Source: Rhodococcus globerulus NBRC 14531 (lineage in GTDB: Bacteria; Actinomycetota; Actinomycetes; Mycobacteriales; Mycobacteriaceae). From it: DNA of 64,000 nt. The stretch lies in NCBI RefSeq assembly GCF_001894805.1, contig NZ_BCWX01000001.1, positions 620,001 to 684,000 of the forward strand, given 5' to 3'. Shown piece after piece: positions 6,900 through 15,299 of this stretch. Positions within the stretch are counted from its first letter, which is position 1, and each line of letters opens with the position of its first letter. Below the pieces are notes generated by a model that was given only the letters and a program-made list of their open reading frames with translations, searched no databases and was not told the origin of the DNA. The position numbers and the translations under genes were made by a program.

Positions 6900-8009
6900 A
6901 TGAGTGAGATAGTCGATGTGATCGTCATCGGCGGAGGGCTTGTCGGGTCCTCCGTCGCGTGGCGGCTCGCGGCGCGCGGGCACAGTGTCGTACAGCTCGA
7001 GCAGTACACGCCGGGGCACAAGCACGGTGCGTCACACGGCACGTCACGTATTTACCGGCAGGCCTACGACAATCACCTGTACACCGGGCTGGCAGCGTCG
7101 GCTCTACCGCTGTGGCGGGAGTTGGAAACCACAACGGACATCGGGTTTCTGGAACTGACGGGCGCCGTTGATCACGGGCTGCCCGCTGCGGTACTGACCA
7201 AGTCGCGGGTACTTGTCGAAGCGGGCATCAAGGGTGAGATCCTCACTCCTGCACAAGCGTCGGCCCGCTGGCCGGGGCTGCGATTCGACACGACAGTCCT
7301 CCATCACCCCGACGCGGGCAGGCTGCACGCGGACCGCGCTGTCGTCGCCCTCGAAGCGGGTTCGCGACTCGAGGGAGCTGACGTCCGCCACGACACGCGC
7401 GTCCTGGCAGTTGCCGAGGCGTCGTACGGCGCCGACGTGATCACGGAGGGCGGGACGCTGCGAGGGCGGCACGTCGTTATTGCCGCCGGCGCGTGGACCG
7501 CGGAATTGATCGGGCGAAGCGAACTCGGCGCATCGGTCGTGTTGCCGACTTTGCGCACGACGCAAGAACAACCGGCACACTTTGCGCCACTCGATCCGGG
7601 AACCGCGTGGCCGAGCTTTGTCCATCATCCCGGTGCAGAGCTGGACACAGCCGGGATCTACGGGCTCGGTTCCGAAGACGGCATCAAGATCGGCGAGCAT
7701 GCGACGGGGCCGGAGGTGACTCCGCAGACTCGCAGCTACACGCCCGACATCGCAGGCGAACAGCGTCTGGTCGACTATGCCGAAGCGTGGTTGCCGGGTG
7801 TCGATTCGACGCAGGTCGAGTCACTGACCTGCCTGTACACCAGCACACCTGACAGCAATTTTGTGATCGACAGGGTCGGTGCGATCACCGTCGCCGCAGG
7901 TTTCTCCGGACACGGATTCAAATTCGGGCCGGCGTTGGGTGAGCTGGTGGCTGATCTGGTGGAAGGAAATGCTCTGTCGCCGCAGCAATTCCAGTTAGGG
8001 GTGCGGTGA
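6900..8009 (+). CDS. FAD-dependent amine oxidase, monomeric sarcosine oxidase type
   Basis: Flavoprotein oxidase of 369 residues (DAO superfamily). The N-terminus has the Rossmann motif VIVIGGGLVGSSVAWRLAARG. The segment GASHGTSRIYRQAY matches the substrate/FAD region of monomeric sarcosine oxidase and N-methyltryptophan oxidase. Cys311 in LTCLYTSTPDSNFVID matches the Cys that binds FAD covalently in that family, and GFSGHGFKFGP near the C-terminus is also typical. Enzymes of this family oxidise secondary or N-methyl amino acids to an imine and peroxide. The gene lies 10 bases after the binding-protein gene, so the enzyme probably acts on the imported compound. Substrate unknown. Confidence 0.85.
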   Translation: MSEIVDVIVIGGGLVGSSVAWRLAARGHSVVQLEQYTPGHKHGASHGTSRIYRQAYDNHLYTGLAASALPLWRELETTTDIGFLELTGAVDHGLPAAVLTKSRVLVEAGIKGEILTPAQASARWPGLRFDTTVLHHPDAGRLHADRAVVALEAGSRLEGADVRHDTRVLAVAEASYGADVITEGGTLRGRHVVIAAGAWTAELIGRSELGASVVLPTLRTTQEQPAHFAPLDPGTAWPSFVHHPGAELDTAGIYGLGSEDGIKIGEHATGPEVTPQTRSYTPDIAGEQRLVDYAEAWLPGVDSTQVESLTCLYTSTPDSNFVIDRVGAITVAAGFSGHGFKFGPALGELVADLVEGNALSPQQFQLGVR

Positions 8010-8041
8010 ATGCGGCGCAAGGAAACCGAAAGGAAGATCAC

Positions 8042-8575
8042 ATGAGTGTCGAGATTGCGGGAATCGGCGGCGTAGAGGTGCGGTCGGTGTCGCAGAACGA
8101 TCCGCTGGCAGCGCCGCTCATCGCGGAATTGGCGCTGGAATACAGTTCGCGATACGGCGGTACGCGTGACGAGATATTCGAAGATCTCACCACCTATCCG
8201 GCCGAGGAATTTGCGCCTCCGCACGGAGCGCTGCTGGTTCTCACGCTCGGCGATCAAGCCATCGCCGGTGGCGCGTTTCGTCAATTCGATTCCACCACTG
8301 CCGAACTGAAAAGAATCTGGACGTCGGCTTCCTTTCGTCAGCGTGGCCTCGGAAAGATCGTTGTCCGGGAGTTGGAGTCCGAGATCGCAGCTCGGGGATA
8401 CCGCAGGGTCTATCTCACAACCGGTCCGCGCCAACCCGAAGCGGTCGCGCTCTACTTGTCCTGTGGCTACGCACCGCTGTACGACACTGCACTATCACCG
8501 CTCGAGGTGGGGATTCATCCATTCGAGAAGAAGCTGCAGGTGCGACATGACTACGACCGGCGGGTATCGGCATGA
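8042..8575 (+). CDS. GNAT-family N-acetyltransferase
   Basis: Cytosolic acetyltransferase of 177 residues. The acetyl-CoA region is in LKRIWTSASFRQRGLGKIVV with the R-x-x-G-x-G/A type turn, and the C-terminal part (RRVYLTTGPRQPEAVALYLS) shows the usual beta5-alpha4 pattern. I chose the ATG at 8042 with GAAAGGAAG ahead of it. A GTG at 8006 overlapping the oxidase stop would add 12 poor residues. As last gene of SAM unit A it may acetylate the imported amino compound or its oxidation product, or detoxify an analogue such as methionine sulfoximine. These roles are guesses. Confidence 0.8.
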   Translation: MSVEIAGIGGVEVRSVSQNDPLAAPLIAELALEYSSRYGGTRDEIFEDLTTYPAEEFAPPHGALLVLTLGDQAIAGGAFRQFDSTTAELKRIWTSASFRQRGLGKIVVRELESEIAARGYRRVYLTTGPRQPEAVALYLSCGYAPLYDTALSPLEVGIHPFEKKLQVRHDYDRRVSA

Positions 8576-8628
8576 GCGCGGCGGCGTTCCCGAAAATGTG
8601 GCGTAGCCTGCAATTCCTACTGAACGAG

Positions 8629-8656
8629 TTGACAACTCGCGATCATCTCGTAGACT
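8629..8656 (+). promoter_or_regulatory. sigma-70-type promoter of SAM unit B
   Basis: TTGACA and TAGACT separated by 16 bases, with the start point expected a few bases before the riboswitch helix at 8666. The consensus match is better than at unit A. It implies that unit B is transcribed independently of the GNAT gene that ends at 8575. Confidence 0.78.
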
Positions 8657-8665
8657 TGCGAAAGA

Positions 8666-8754
8666 CCATCTCGAGCGACAGAGAGACCTGGCTCAATGAA
8701 GTCGCAGCAACCCTTCGTGTCATCGCGTGAGGGTGCTACCGCCAGGATCGATGG
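8666..8754 (+). promoter_or_regulatory. SAM-I (S-box) riboswitch B
   Basis: The closing helix pairs CCATC at 8666-8670 with GATGG at 8750-8754. Conserved S-box blocks GAGAGACCTGGCTCAATGA, GCAGCAACC and GGTGCTACCGCCAGG follow in the right order. It closely resembles riboswitch A, so the two are probably duplicates or recent transfers of one control cassette. The 3' helix strand runs straight into GGAGG, the ribosome site of leader peptide B. Confidence 0.9.
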
Positions 8755-8766
8755 AGGAATGAAGTA

Positions 8767-8856
8767 ATGAAGGCAGTTGAAGGCGGTTTCGATACCGCGT
8801 GGTCGCGTCGTCACGTAGACCTGTGCCGCACAGCAGGATCGTTCTGTACTCACTGA
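8767..8856 (+). CDS. Cys-containing leader peptide B (29 residues)
   Basis: Short frame 12 bases after riboswitch B, with GGAGG at 8753-8757 and a spacing of 9 bases to the ATG at 8767. An ATG at 8759 is too close and stops after two codons. The product ends in SRRHVDLCRTAGSFCTH and shares the core RRHxDLxRTA with leader peptide A although the N-terminal parts differ, so the C-terminal peptide sequence appears to be under selection. The two Cys codons fall 13 and 4 codons before the end. The stop codon is part of a possible stem CTGACCA (8853-8859) with TGGTCAG (8891-8897). A ribosome-stalling role is inferred. Confidence 0.78.
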   Translation: MKAVEGGFDTAWSRRHVDLCRTAGSFCTH

Positions 8857-8905
8857 CCATGGCCGCGATGTTTGCCGTCGTAGTTGACCCTGGTCAGTCT
8901 CTCGA

Positions 8906-8944
8906 GGCTCCCGTACGTGGGTAAGCCTGTTTTCTCTTCTCTTC
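8906..8944 (+). terminator. possible attenuator hairpin before the unit B importer genes
   Basis: GGCT-CCC (8906-8912) can pair with GGG-TA-AGCC (8919-8927), with a TA bulge, and is followed by a pyrimidine-rich tract TGTTTTCTCTTCTCTT. This resembles an imperfect intrinsic terminator 50 bases after the leader stop codon and about 80 bases before the first structural gene. If real, readthrough would depend on leader translation or SAM level. The stem is modest, hence moderate confidence. Confidence 0.45.
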
Positions 8945-9024
8945 GTAGCTGATTCGTGCTTGCTTGCCCCGTTCTCCGGTTGGCGACAAGCGCGCTTTTC
9001 CGCATGCCTCTTTAGGAGTTCTTG

Positions 9025-10665
9025 GTGTCTTCACGCTCAATCGGTGCGCGCTCACGCGTCACCGTCGCCGCTGGTATCGGCGCTATTTCGGTCCTCGGCA
9101 CCGTGCTTGCCGGTTGCAGCACCAGTAGTGGCGACACCAGCGCCGACGCCGGGCCGGCCCAGTCAGGTGGAACCCTGCGCTACGGACTCTCGACGGCGCC
9201 TACCTGCGCCGACCCCGCACAGGCGGGCACGAATCAGACCGTGTATGTCACTCGTACCGTGGTTGATTCGCTGACCGACCAGGATCCGGAGACGGGTGAG
9301 ATCACACCGTGGCTGGCAAAGAGTTGGGGCATCAGCCCCGACGCCGCAAGCTTCACGTTCACGTTGCGCGACGATGTCACGTTCAGTGACGGTACGCCGG
9401 TGACGGCCGAGTCGGTCAAGAAGAACTTCGACGTGGTCAAGGATCTGGGCCCGAACGCCTCACTGGCAAAGAGCTACCTGTCCTCGTACACGGGCACCGA
9501 GGTCGTCGACGCCCACACCGCCAAGATCAATTTCTCCGGTCCCAATGTTCAGTTCCTGCAGGCAACTTCGACCCCGCAGCTCGGCATTCTGGCGGACTCG
9601 ACCACGGCACTACCGTCGGAGCAGCGTTGCGCCGGGACAGCCGTTGTCGGATCCGGCCCGTTCGTCTACACGGATTGGCAGCAGGATCGATCGGTCGCGA
9701 TCGAGAAGCGCGCCGGGTACAACTGGGCCTCGGATGTGACCGGCCACCAGGGGGAGGCGTATCTGGACGGCGTCAACTTCACGGTTGTGCCGGAGTCGGG
9801 AGTGCGTGCGGGCAGCGTCGCATCCGGCCAACTGGACGCGGTCAGTGACGCGTTGACGCAGGACGCTCCGCAGATCGAAGCGGCAGGCGGGCGAATTCTC
9901 ACCCGGCCCAATCCTGGTGTGAGCTTCTTCTTCCAGCCCAACGTGAGCCGCGGTGTTCTTGCCGATCAGGCTGTGCGCCAGGCAATCATCCCCGCCATCA
10001 ATCGGCAGGAACTTGTCGACACGGTGCTGGATCCGTCGTTCTTCCCGGCGACGAGCCCACTTGCGCACACCACTCCGCTCTATGCCGATCAATCAGGTGT
10101 CGTGACCTATGACGCTGACAAAGCGGAAAGGCTACTCGATGCGGCAGGGTGGAAGGCCGGTTCAGACGGAGTGCGTGAGAAGGACGGCCAGAAACTGACT
10201 TTCGCGATTTCCTTCAACCCGGCGTTCGCCGGCAACCAGGCAATCCTCGAGCTGGTTCAGCAGCAGCTGCGGAAGGTGGGTGTGGATGCGAAGCTCAACC
10301 TGCTGTCCAACGGGGAACTCACCGAGAAGCAGACTTCGGGTGACTACGATGCTGTGTACTACAACGCCACTCGTGCAGATGCGGACATTCTTCGGGCGTC
10401 ATTCGGCATCGACGGTCGAAACCTCAACAAGCGCACCGCCGATCCGGAACTCGACAAGGTTTTGACGGAGCAGCTCGCAACCACCGACACGGCGGCACGC
10501 GGTGAATTGGTCGCTCAGGCACAGGAACTGATCATCGATCGTGGACTCTCGATTCCGACGATCGAACTGTCGCAGGCAGTCGGCGCCGGAGCCTCGGTGC
10601 AGGATCTGAAGTTCGAGGCCTCCTCACGTCTGCAGTTCTACGACGCATGGTTGTCGGGTAAGTAA
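9025..10665 (+). CDS. family 5 solute-binding lipoprotein (peptide/nickel type)
   Basis: Surface lipoprotein of about 546 residues. The signal peptide ends in VLAGC with lipid-anchored Cys31. The mature protein has the SBP_bac_5 hallmarks ITPWLAKSWGISPDAASFTF, LRDDVTFSDGTPVTAESVKKN and VRQAIIPAINRQELVDTVLD. Such proteins bind oligopeptides, nickel chelates, opines or glutathione. AGGAG lies 6 bases before the GTG at 9025, which I prefer to the TTG at 9022. It opens SAM unit B and is followed after 3 bases by the permease gene. Likely ligand: a sulfur-containing organic compound, inferred from the riboswitch and the monooxygenases downstream. Confidence 0.9.
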   Translation: MSSRSIGARSRVTVAAGIGAISVLGTVLAGCSTSSGDTSADAGPAQSGGTLRYGLSTAPTCADPAQAGTNQTVYVTRTVVDSLTDQDPETGEITPWLAKSWGISPDAASFTFTLRDDVTFSDGTPVTAESVKKNFDVVKDLGPNASLAKSYLSSYTGTEVVDAHTAKINFSGPNVQFLQATSTPQLGILADSTTALPSEQRCAGTAVVGSGPFVYTDWQQDRSVAIEKRAGYNWASDVTGHQGEAYLDGVNFTVVPESGVRAGSVASGQLDAVSDALTQDAPQIEAAGGRILTRPNPGVSFFFQPNVSRGVLADQAVRQAIIPAINRQELVDTVLDPSFFPATSPLAHTTPLYADQSGVVTYDADKAERLLDAAGWKAGSDGVREKDGQKLTFAISFNPAFAGNQAILELVQQQLRKVGVDAKLNLLSNGELTEKQTSGDYDAVYYNATRADADILRASFGIDGRNLNKRTADPELDKVLTEQLATTDTAARGELVAQAQELIIDRGLSIPTIELSQAVGAGASVQDLKFEASSRLQFYDAWLSGK

Positions 10666-10668
10666 GTC

Positions 10669-11667
10669 ATGACGCGATACGTACTCGCCCGACTGGGGCA
10701 GGCTGCGCTGGTCCTCTGGGCAGCGTTCACCATCTCGTTCGTTATTCTGTTCCTCCTGCCGAGTGATCCGGTCAGCATGGCTGCGGAGTCGGCAGGACAG
10801 GGTGTGGCGGTGGATCAGGCTGCACTCGAACAGCTTCGAGCGCGATACGGCCTGGACCAGTCGGTGTGGGCGCAGTACTGGACTTCGTTGACCAATGCGC
10901 TGCGCGGTGATTTCGGCACGTCGATCTCCACCGGTCAGTCGGTGACGGATGCGATCTTCTCGGCGCTGCCGAGCACGTTGGTGCTGGCAACCACGGGTTT
11001 GGTTCTTGCCGTGTTGTTCGGAGTGTCGATCGCGTTCTTTGCTACCTACACCCGTAAGCGCTGGCTCGCGAACCTGCTGTTCTCACTGCCTCCTCTCGGG
11101 GTGGCGGTGCCTACCTTCTGGGTGGGTCTGATTCTGCTGCAGCTTTTCTCGTTCCGGTTGCACATCTTCCCCGCATTCGGAGACAAGGGATTCGCGACGG
11201 TTATTCTCCCGGCGATCACCCTGGCGATCCCGACTGGCGCCGTGATCGCGCAGGTGCTCACGACCAGCCTGCAGTCGACGCTGCGTTCGCCACACGTGGA
11301 GACCGCGTACGCCAAGGGTGCAAGCCGGTGGCGCGTGCAGACCCGTCATGCGTTGCGACTCGCGAGCATTCCGGCATTCACCATTGCCGGTGTGCTGGTC
11401 GGAACTCTGCTGGCCGGTTCGGTGGTCGTCGAAACGGTGTTCTCCCGCGCCGGAGTCGGGCGTCTGACTCAGACGTCGGTGATGGCGCAGGACACTCCGG
11501 TAGTCCAAGGCGTGGTTGTCTTTGCATCCTTGGCATTTGTGCTCGTCAACCTGGCGGTCGATCTCTTCTATCCGTTGATCGACCCACGCATTATCTCGGC
11601 CAAGACGTCCGACACCGGGAAGTCACAGTCCGAAAGCTCGACAGATCTGGAGCCGGCGCATGTCTGA
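10669..11667 (+). CDS. dipeptide-type ABC transporter permease, DppB-like
   Basis: Inner-membrane permease of 332 residues with six membrane segments. The opening MTRYVLARLGQAALVLWAAF and the periplasmic stretch with RARYGLDQSVWAQYW followed by GDFGTSIST are typical of DppB/OppB. The EAA loop is HVETAYAKGASRWRVQTRHA. A hydrophilic tail of about 20 residues ends the protein. It overlaps the next permease gene by 8 bases. Forms the channel with the product at 11660. Confidence 0.92.
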   Translation: MTRYVLARLGQAALVLWAAFTISFVILFLLPSDPVSMAAESAGQGVAVDQAALEQLRARYGLDQSVWAQYWTSLTNALRGDFGTSISTGQSVTDAIFSALPSTLVLATTGLVLAVLFGVSIAFFATYTRKRWLANLLFSLPPLGVAVPTFWVGLILLQLFSFRLHIFPAFGDKGFATVILPAITLAIPTGAVIAQVLTTSLQSTLRSPHVETAYAKGASRWRVQTRHALRLASIPAFTIAGVLVGTLLAGSVVVETVFSRAGVGRLTQTSVMAQDTPVVQGVVVFASLAFVLVNLAVDLFYPLIDPRIISAKTSDTGKSQSESSTDLEPAHV

Positions 11668-12550
11668 CACGTTGATCGAACCACTCTTGCTCGATCCGAT
11701 ACCGGAGGCGAAGTCGTCGGCTACCACGCATCGGACAACTTCGGTGATCCGACGGATCAGTAAGCCGGGTCTGCTGATTCCGGTGCTGATCGTGGCTCTG
11801 GCCATAGGCTTTGCCGTGGCCCCTGGCGTATTTGCCAGTGGCGACCCGTTATCCGGCGTGCCGGCAGACAAGTTGCAGGGACCGAGCCTGGCGCACTGGT
11901 TCGGAACGGACAACCTGGGACGAGATCTCTACACACGATTTGTGCACGGCGCTGCGCTGTCCCTGACCGCGACTCTCGTGGCCGTCGGTCTCGCGTTGAT
12001 CGTCGGATCGTTGATCGGGCTGATTGCAGGATTTGTCGGTGGGGTTGTCGACGCAGTGCTGATGCGCATCGTCGATGTTCTACTCTCGATTCCAGCCTTG
12101 CTGTTGTCGCTGGCACTGGTCACGGCGCTGGGTTTCGGCACCATCAACGTCGCGATCGCAGTGGGTGTGGCGATGGTCGCGAACTTTGCCAGGGTGATGC
12201 GTGCCGAGGTGATGCGGGTACGCAGCGCCCAGTACGTCGAGGCGGCTTTCGGTTCGGGAGTGCAGTGGCTCGGAGTTCTGCGCCGCCATATCCTGCCCAA
12301 CTCGTACGCGCCCGTGATCGCATTGTCTGCGGTCGAATTCGGGCAGGCAGTACTTGCGGTGTCCGCGTTGAGTTTCCTTGGCTTCGGAGCCGTGCCGCCC
12401 ACCCCGGAATGGGGATCGCTGGTATCCGAGGGACGGAACTTCCTCGCCAATGCCTGGTGGATGACAACACTTCCCGGCCTCGCCATTGTTGCCGTGGTCA
12501 TCTCGGCGCATCGCATCGGACACGAGATCGAAAGGAGCAACCGGCGATGA
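11660..12550 (+). CDS. dipeptide-type ABC transporter permease, DppC-like
   Basis: Second permease subunit, 296 residues. A cytoplasmic N-terminus of about 35 residues leads into the first membrane segment, then LAHWFGTDNLGRDLYTRFVHG, the DppC/OppC signature. The EAA loop region is SAQYVEAAFGSGVQWLGVLR followed by HILPNSYAPV. The end is shorter than usual but keeps PGLAIVAVVISAHRIG. Its stop overlaps the ATG of the ATPase gene (ATGA). Confidence 0.92.
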   Translation: MSDTLIEPLLLDPIPEAKSSATTHRTTSVIRRISKPGLLIPVLIVALAIGFAVAPGVFASGDPLSGVPADKLQGPSLAHWFGTDNLGRDLYTRFVHGAALSLTATLVAVGLALIVGSLIGLIAGFVGGVVDAVLMRIVDVLLSIPALLLSLALVTALGFGTINVAIAVGVAMVANFARVMRAEVMRVRSAQYVEAAFGSGVQWLGVLRRHILPNSYAPVIALSAVEFGQAVLAVSALSFLGFGAVPPTPEWGSLVSEGRNFLANAWWMTTLPGLAIVAVVISAHRIGHEIERSNRR

Positions 12551-14169
12551 GCACAACGCAGGATCAGTTGCTTTCCGTTACCGACCTACAGATCTCCTAC
12601 GGAGCCGCACCCGCGGTACGCGGCGTGAGTTTCACGGTCGGCCGTGGTGAAGTTGTTGCAGTAGTGGGCGAATCGGGCTCCGGAAAGTCCACAACAGCGC
12701 ACGCGATTCTCGGACTGCTCTCCGGCAGCGGACACGTCACCGGGGGCAACGTCGAGTTCGAGGGCGAACGTATCGACGACTACTCGGACCGGGCCTGGCA
12801 GAAAATCCGTGGTGCACGTATCGGTTTGGTGCCGCAGGACCCCACAACGTCGCTCAATCCGGTAACCCGGATCGGTGATCAGGTTGCCGAAGTCCTCCGT
12901 ATTCACGGCCTGGCCGACCGACGGAAAGCGCGGTTCGACGCCATCGAGGTGCTCGAGCGCGCGGGAATCGATCGTCCGGAGATCCGAGCACGGCAGTACC
13001 CACACGAACTCTCCGGCGGTATGCGGCAACGAGTTCTGATCGGCATCGCGCTGGTCGCGAACCCGGCACTGATCATCGCCGACGAACCCACCAGCGCCCT
13101 GGACGTCACGGTCCAACGACGGATCCTCGACCACTTGGACGAGCGGATCGCCGAATCCGGTGCCGCAGTTCTCCTCATCACACACGACCTGGGAGTGGCC
13201 GCCGATCGCGCGGATCGGATTCTGGTGATGCACGACGGTCGGATCGTCGAATCCGGGCCCACCGAAACGATTCTGGGAAATCCTCGACACGACTACACGA
13301 AGAAATTGCTGAGCTCGGCGCCGAGCCTGTCATCGGGACCCATCGATCGCCCGGTCCGAGCGCAGACGACTCCGTTGCTGACTCTGGCGGGAATCACCAA
13401 GCGCTTCACCGTCGGACGAGGCAGTGCTATCACCGCGGTCAACGATGTGTCGCTGACCGTACCGCGTGGACAGACAGTGTCGTTGGTGGGGGAGTCCGGG
13501 TCCGGGAAATCCACGACGGCGCGCATCGCAGTGCGGTTGGAGCAGGCGGATTCGGGAACCATCACCTTCGACGGCGCGGATATCAGCAGGGTCAAGGGCA
13601 GCGATCTGCGTGAACTACGCCGCAAGATCCAACTCGTCTACCAGAACCCGTACGCATCCCTCGATCCCAAGCTCTCGATAGTCGACATCGTGGCGGAACC
13701 GTTGCGTGCCTTCAAAGTCGGCACTCGAATTCAGCAGCAGGCCCGCGCCGCGGAACTACTCGACCAGGTTGCCCTGCCCGGGCAGTTCGGTAGCCGCAGA
13801 CCTGCCGAACTGTCCGGCGGGCAGCGGCAGCGTGTGGCGATTGCGCGAGCGCTCGCACTGAAGCCCGATCTGCTTGTCCTCGACGAACCGGTATCCGCCC
13901 TGGATGTTTCGGTGCAGGCACAGATTCTGGCGCTCCTCGACGAGTTGCAACGCGAACTCGGATTGACGTACCTCTTCATCTCGCACGATCTGGCAGTAGT
14001 GCGGCAGATCAGCGACATCGTCGGTGTCATGCAATCCGGCCAGCTGGTCGAAATCGGCACTACCGCAGAAATATTCGACAATCCCCGCCACGACTACACC
14101 CGAACACTGCTCGGTGCCATCCCCGGGCGGGACCACGCAGCCGGAAAGGCCGAACATGTCCGAGCATAA
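12547..14169 (+). CDS. dipeptide-type ABC transporter, fused double ATPase (DppD-DppF)
   Basis: Protein of 540 residues with two complete ABC nucleotide-binding domains in one chain, so a single subunit serves both permeases (as in GsiA or YejF). Domain 1 has Walker A GESGSGKST, signature LSGGMRQRV, Walker [13 protein letters not shown] and LLITHDLG. Domain 2 repeats these as [30 protein letters not shown] and LFISHDLA. The start ATG at 12547 overlaps the previous stop. The reading frame is open much further upstream, but that part is a shadow of the permease gene. Confidence 0.92.
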   Translation: MSTTQDQLLSVTDLQISYGAAPAVRGVSFTVGRGEVVAVVGESGSGKSTTAHAILGLLSGSGHVTGGNVEFEGERIDDYSDRAWQKIRGARIGLVPQDPTTSLNPVTRIGDQVAEVLRIHGLADRRKARFDAIEVLERAGIDRPEIRARQYPHELSGGMRQRVLIGIALVANPALIIADEPTSALDVTVQRRILDHLDERIAESGAAVLLITHDLGVAADRADRILVMHDGRIVESGPTETILGNPRHDYTKKLLSSAPSLSSGPIDRPVRAQTTPLLTLAGITKRFTVGRGSAITAVNDVSLTVPRGQTVSLVGESGSGKSTTARIAVRLEQADSGTITFDGADISRVKGSDLRELRRKIQLVYQNPYASLDPKLSIVDIVAEPLRAFKVGTRIQQQARAAELLDQVALPGQFGSRRPAELSGGQRQRVAIARALALKPDLLVLDEPVSALDVSVQAQILALLDELQRELGLTYLFISHDLAVVRQISDIVGVMQSGQLVEIGTTAEIFDNPRHDYTRTLLGAIPGRDHAAGKAEHVRA

Positions 14170-15274
14170 TTCCGCAGCATTTCTGATCGGCCTCGAATTC
14201 GAGGGCACCGGTGTGCACCCCTATTCGTGGCGCCGCGAGGATTCGCGGGCCGAAGAAGTGTTCACCTCGTCCTACTGGGTGGACCTGGTGACCGCCGCCG
14301 ACCGGGCCGGCGTAGACCTGGCCTTCTTCCCGGATTCGTTTGCCCTGCAGACCCAGGGGCAGCATGCAACGCGTGGTCGACTGGAAGCAGTTGCCACAGC
14401 TGCCCGATTGAGCGGCGTGACCTCGCGGATCGGGTTGGTTCCCACCGCGACCGTCACCCACACCGAACCGTTCCACATCTCGAAAGCGATCGCGAGTATC
14501 GACTTCTCGTCTTCGGGCCGGGCGGGTTGGCAGGTAGATGTATCCGACACTGACGCGGCTGCATCGCTGTTCGGCCGAAAGGCCGTGCAGAGCGAACACT
14601 CGCTGTGGGAGGAAGCATCGGAGGCCGTCGAGGTGGTCAGCCGCCTATGGGACAGCTGGGAGGACGACGCAGAGATCAGAGATGTGCCGACCGGACGATT
14701 CATCGACCGGGACAAGCTGCACTACATAGATTTCGAGGGCAAGAATTTTTCGGTCAAGGGGCCGTCCATCACGCCGCGCTCACCGCAGGGACAACCGCTG
14801 ATCGTGGTGGACGCGAGCAAGCCGCAGGCGCGGGAGTTGGCAACCGAGCGAGCCGATCTCATCCGCATCTCCGCCGCCGACCTGGGTGAGGCGCAGGCTA
14901 CCGTCCGGCTGGTCCACGACAAAGCCGCGGAGAACGGCCGTACCGTTCGGGTTCTGCTCGACGTCGATGTTCTGCTCGGTGCCGATCGCGGGGCAGCGGA
15001 CGACGCCCTCGCCGAACTCGAAGAGTGGGCAGGAGTGCCGTACACGCCGCACTCGGTGTTCTACCGCGGCGACGCCGGCGGACTGACCACGCTGCTTCGC
15101 GAGATCAGTGGTTCGGCCGGGCTGGACGGAGTGGTGCTGCGACCGTTGGCTCTGGCAGCCGGGGCAGCGAAGATCACCGCCGATGTACTGCCCGCGTTCA
15201 ATCCGAGGCCGAACCTCGCCCCGACGCTGCGGGAGCGGCTGGGTCTGGGACTCCCCGTCAATCAGTTTGCGTAG
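14156..15274 (+). CDS. luciferase-like flavin-dependent monooxygenase 1
   Basis: Cytosolic LLM-class oxidoreductase of 372 residues (bacterial luciferase, SsuD, NtaA superfamily), expected to use reduced FMN and O2. Typical parts are VDLAFFPDSFALQ near the N-terminus, LSGVTSRIGLVPTATVTHTE, the segment SIDFSSSGRAGWQVDVSD and VVSRLWDSWEDDAEI. The ATG at 14156, preceded by GGAAAGG, overlaps the ATPase gene by 14 bases. It is the first of three LLM genes in SAM unit B. Possible chemistry is oxygenolytic C-S or C-N cleavage of the imported compound. No flavin reductase gene accompanies it here. Confidence 0.87.
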   Translation: MSEHNSAAFLIGLEFEGTGVHPYSWRREDSRAEEVFTSSYWVDLVTAADRAGVDLAFFPDSFALQTQGQHATRGRLEAVATAARLSGVTSRIGLVPTATVTHTEPFHISKAIASIDFSSSGRAGWQVDVSDTDAAASLFGRKAVQSEHSLWEEASEAVEVVSRLWDSWEDDAEIRDVPTGRFIDRDKLHYIDFEGKNFSVKGPSITPRSPQGQPLIVVDASKPQARELATERADLIRISAADLGEAQATVRLVHDKAAENGRTVRVLLDVDVLLGADRGAADDALAELEEWAGVPYTPHSVFYRGDAGGLTTLLREISGSAGLDGVVLRPLALAAGAAKITADVLPAFNPRPNLAPTLRERLGLGLPVNQFA

Positions 15275-15299
15275 CGGCGAGAAAAGAACAGGAAATTCG

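Noticed and set aside
12265-12546. N-terminal extension of the double ATPase by 94 residues
   Set aside because: It is a shadow of the permease gene; the ATG at 12547 overlaps the permease stop and begins directly before the ABC domain.
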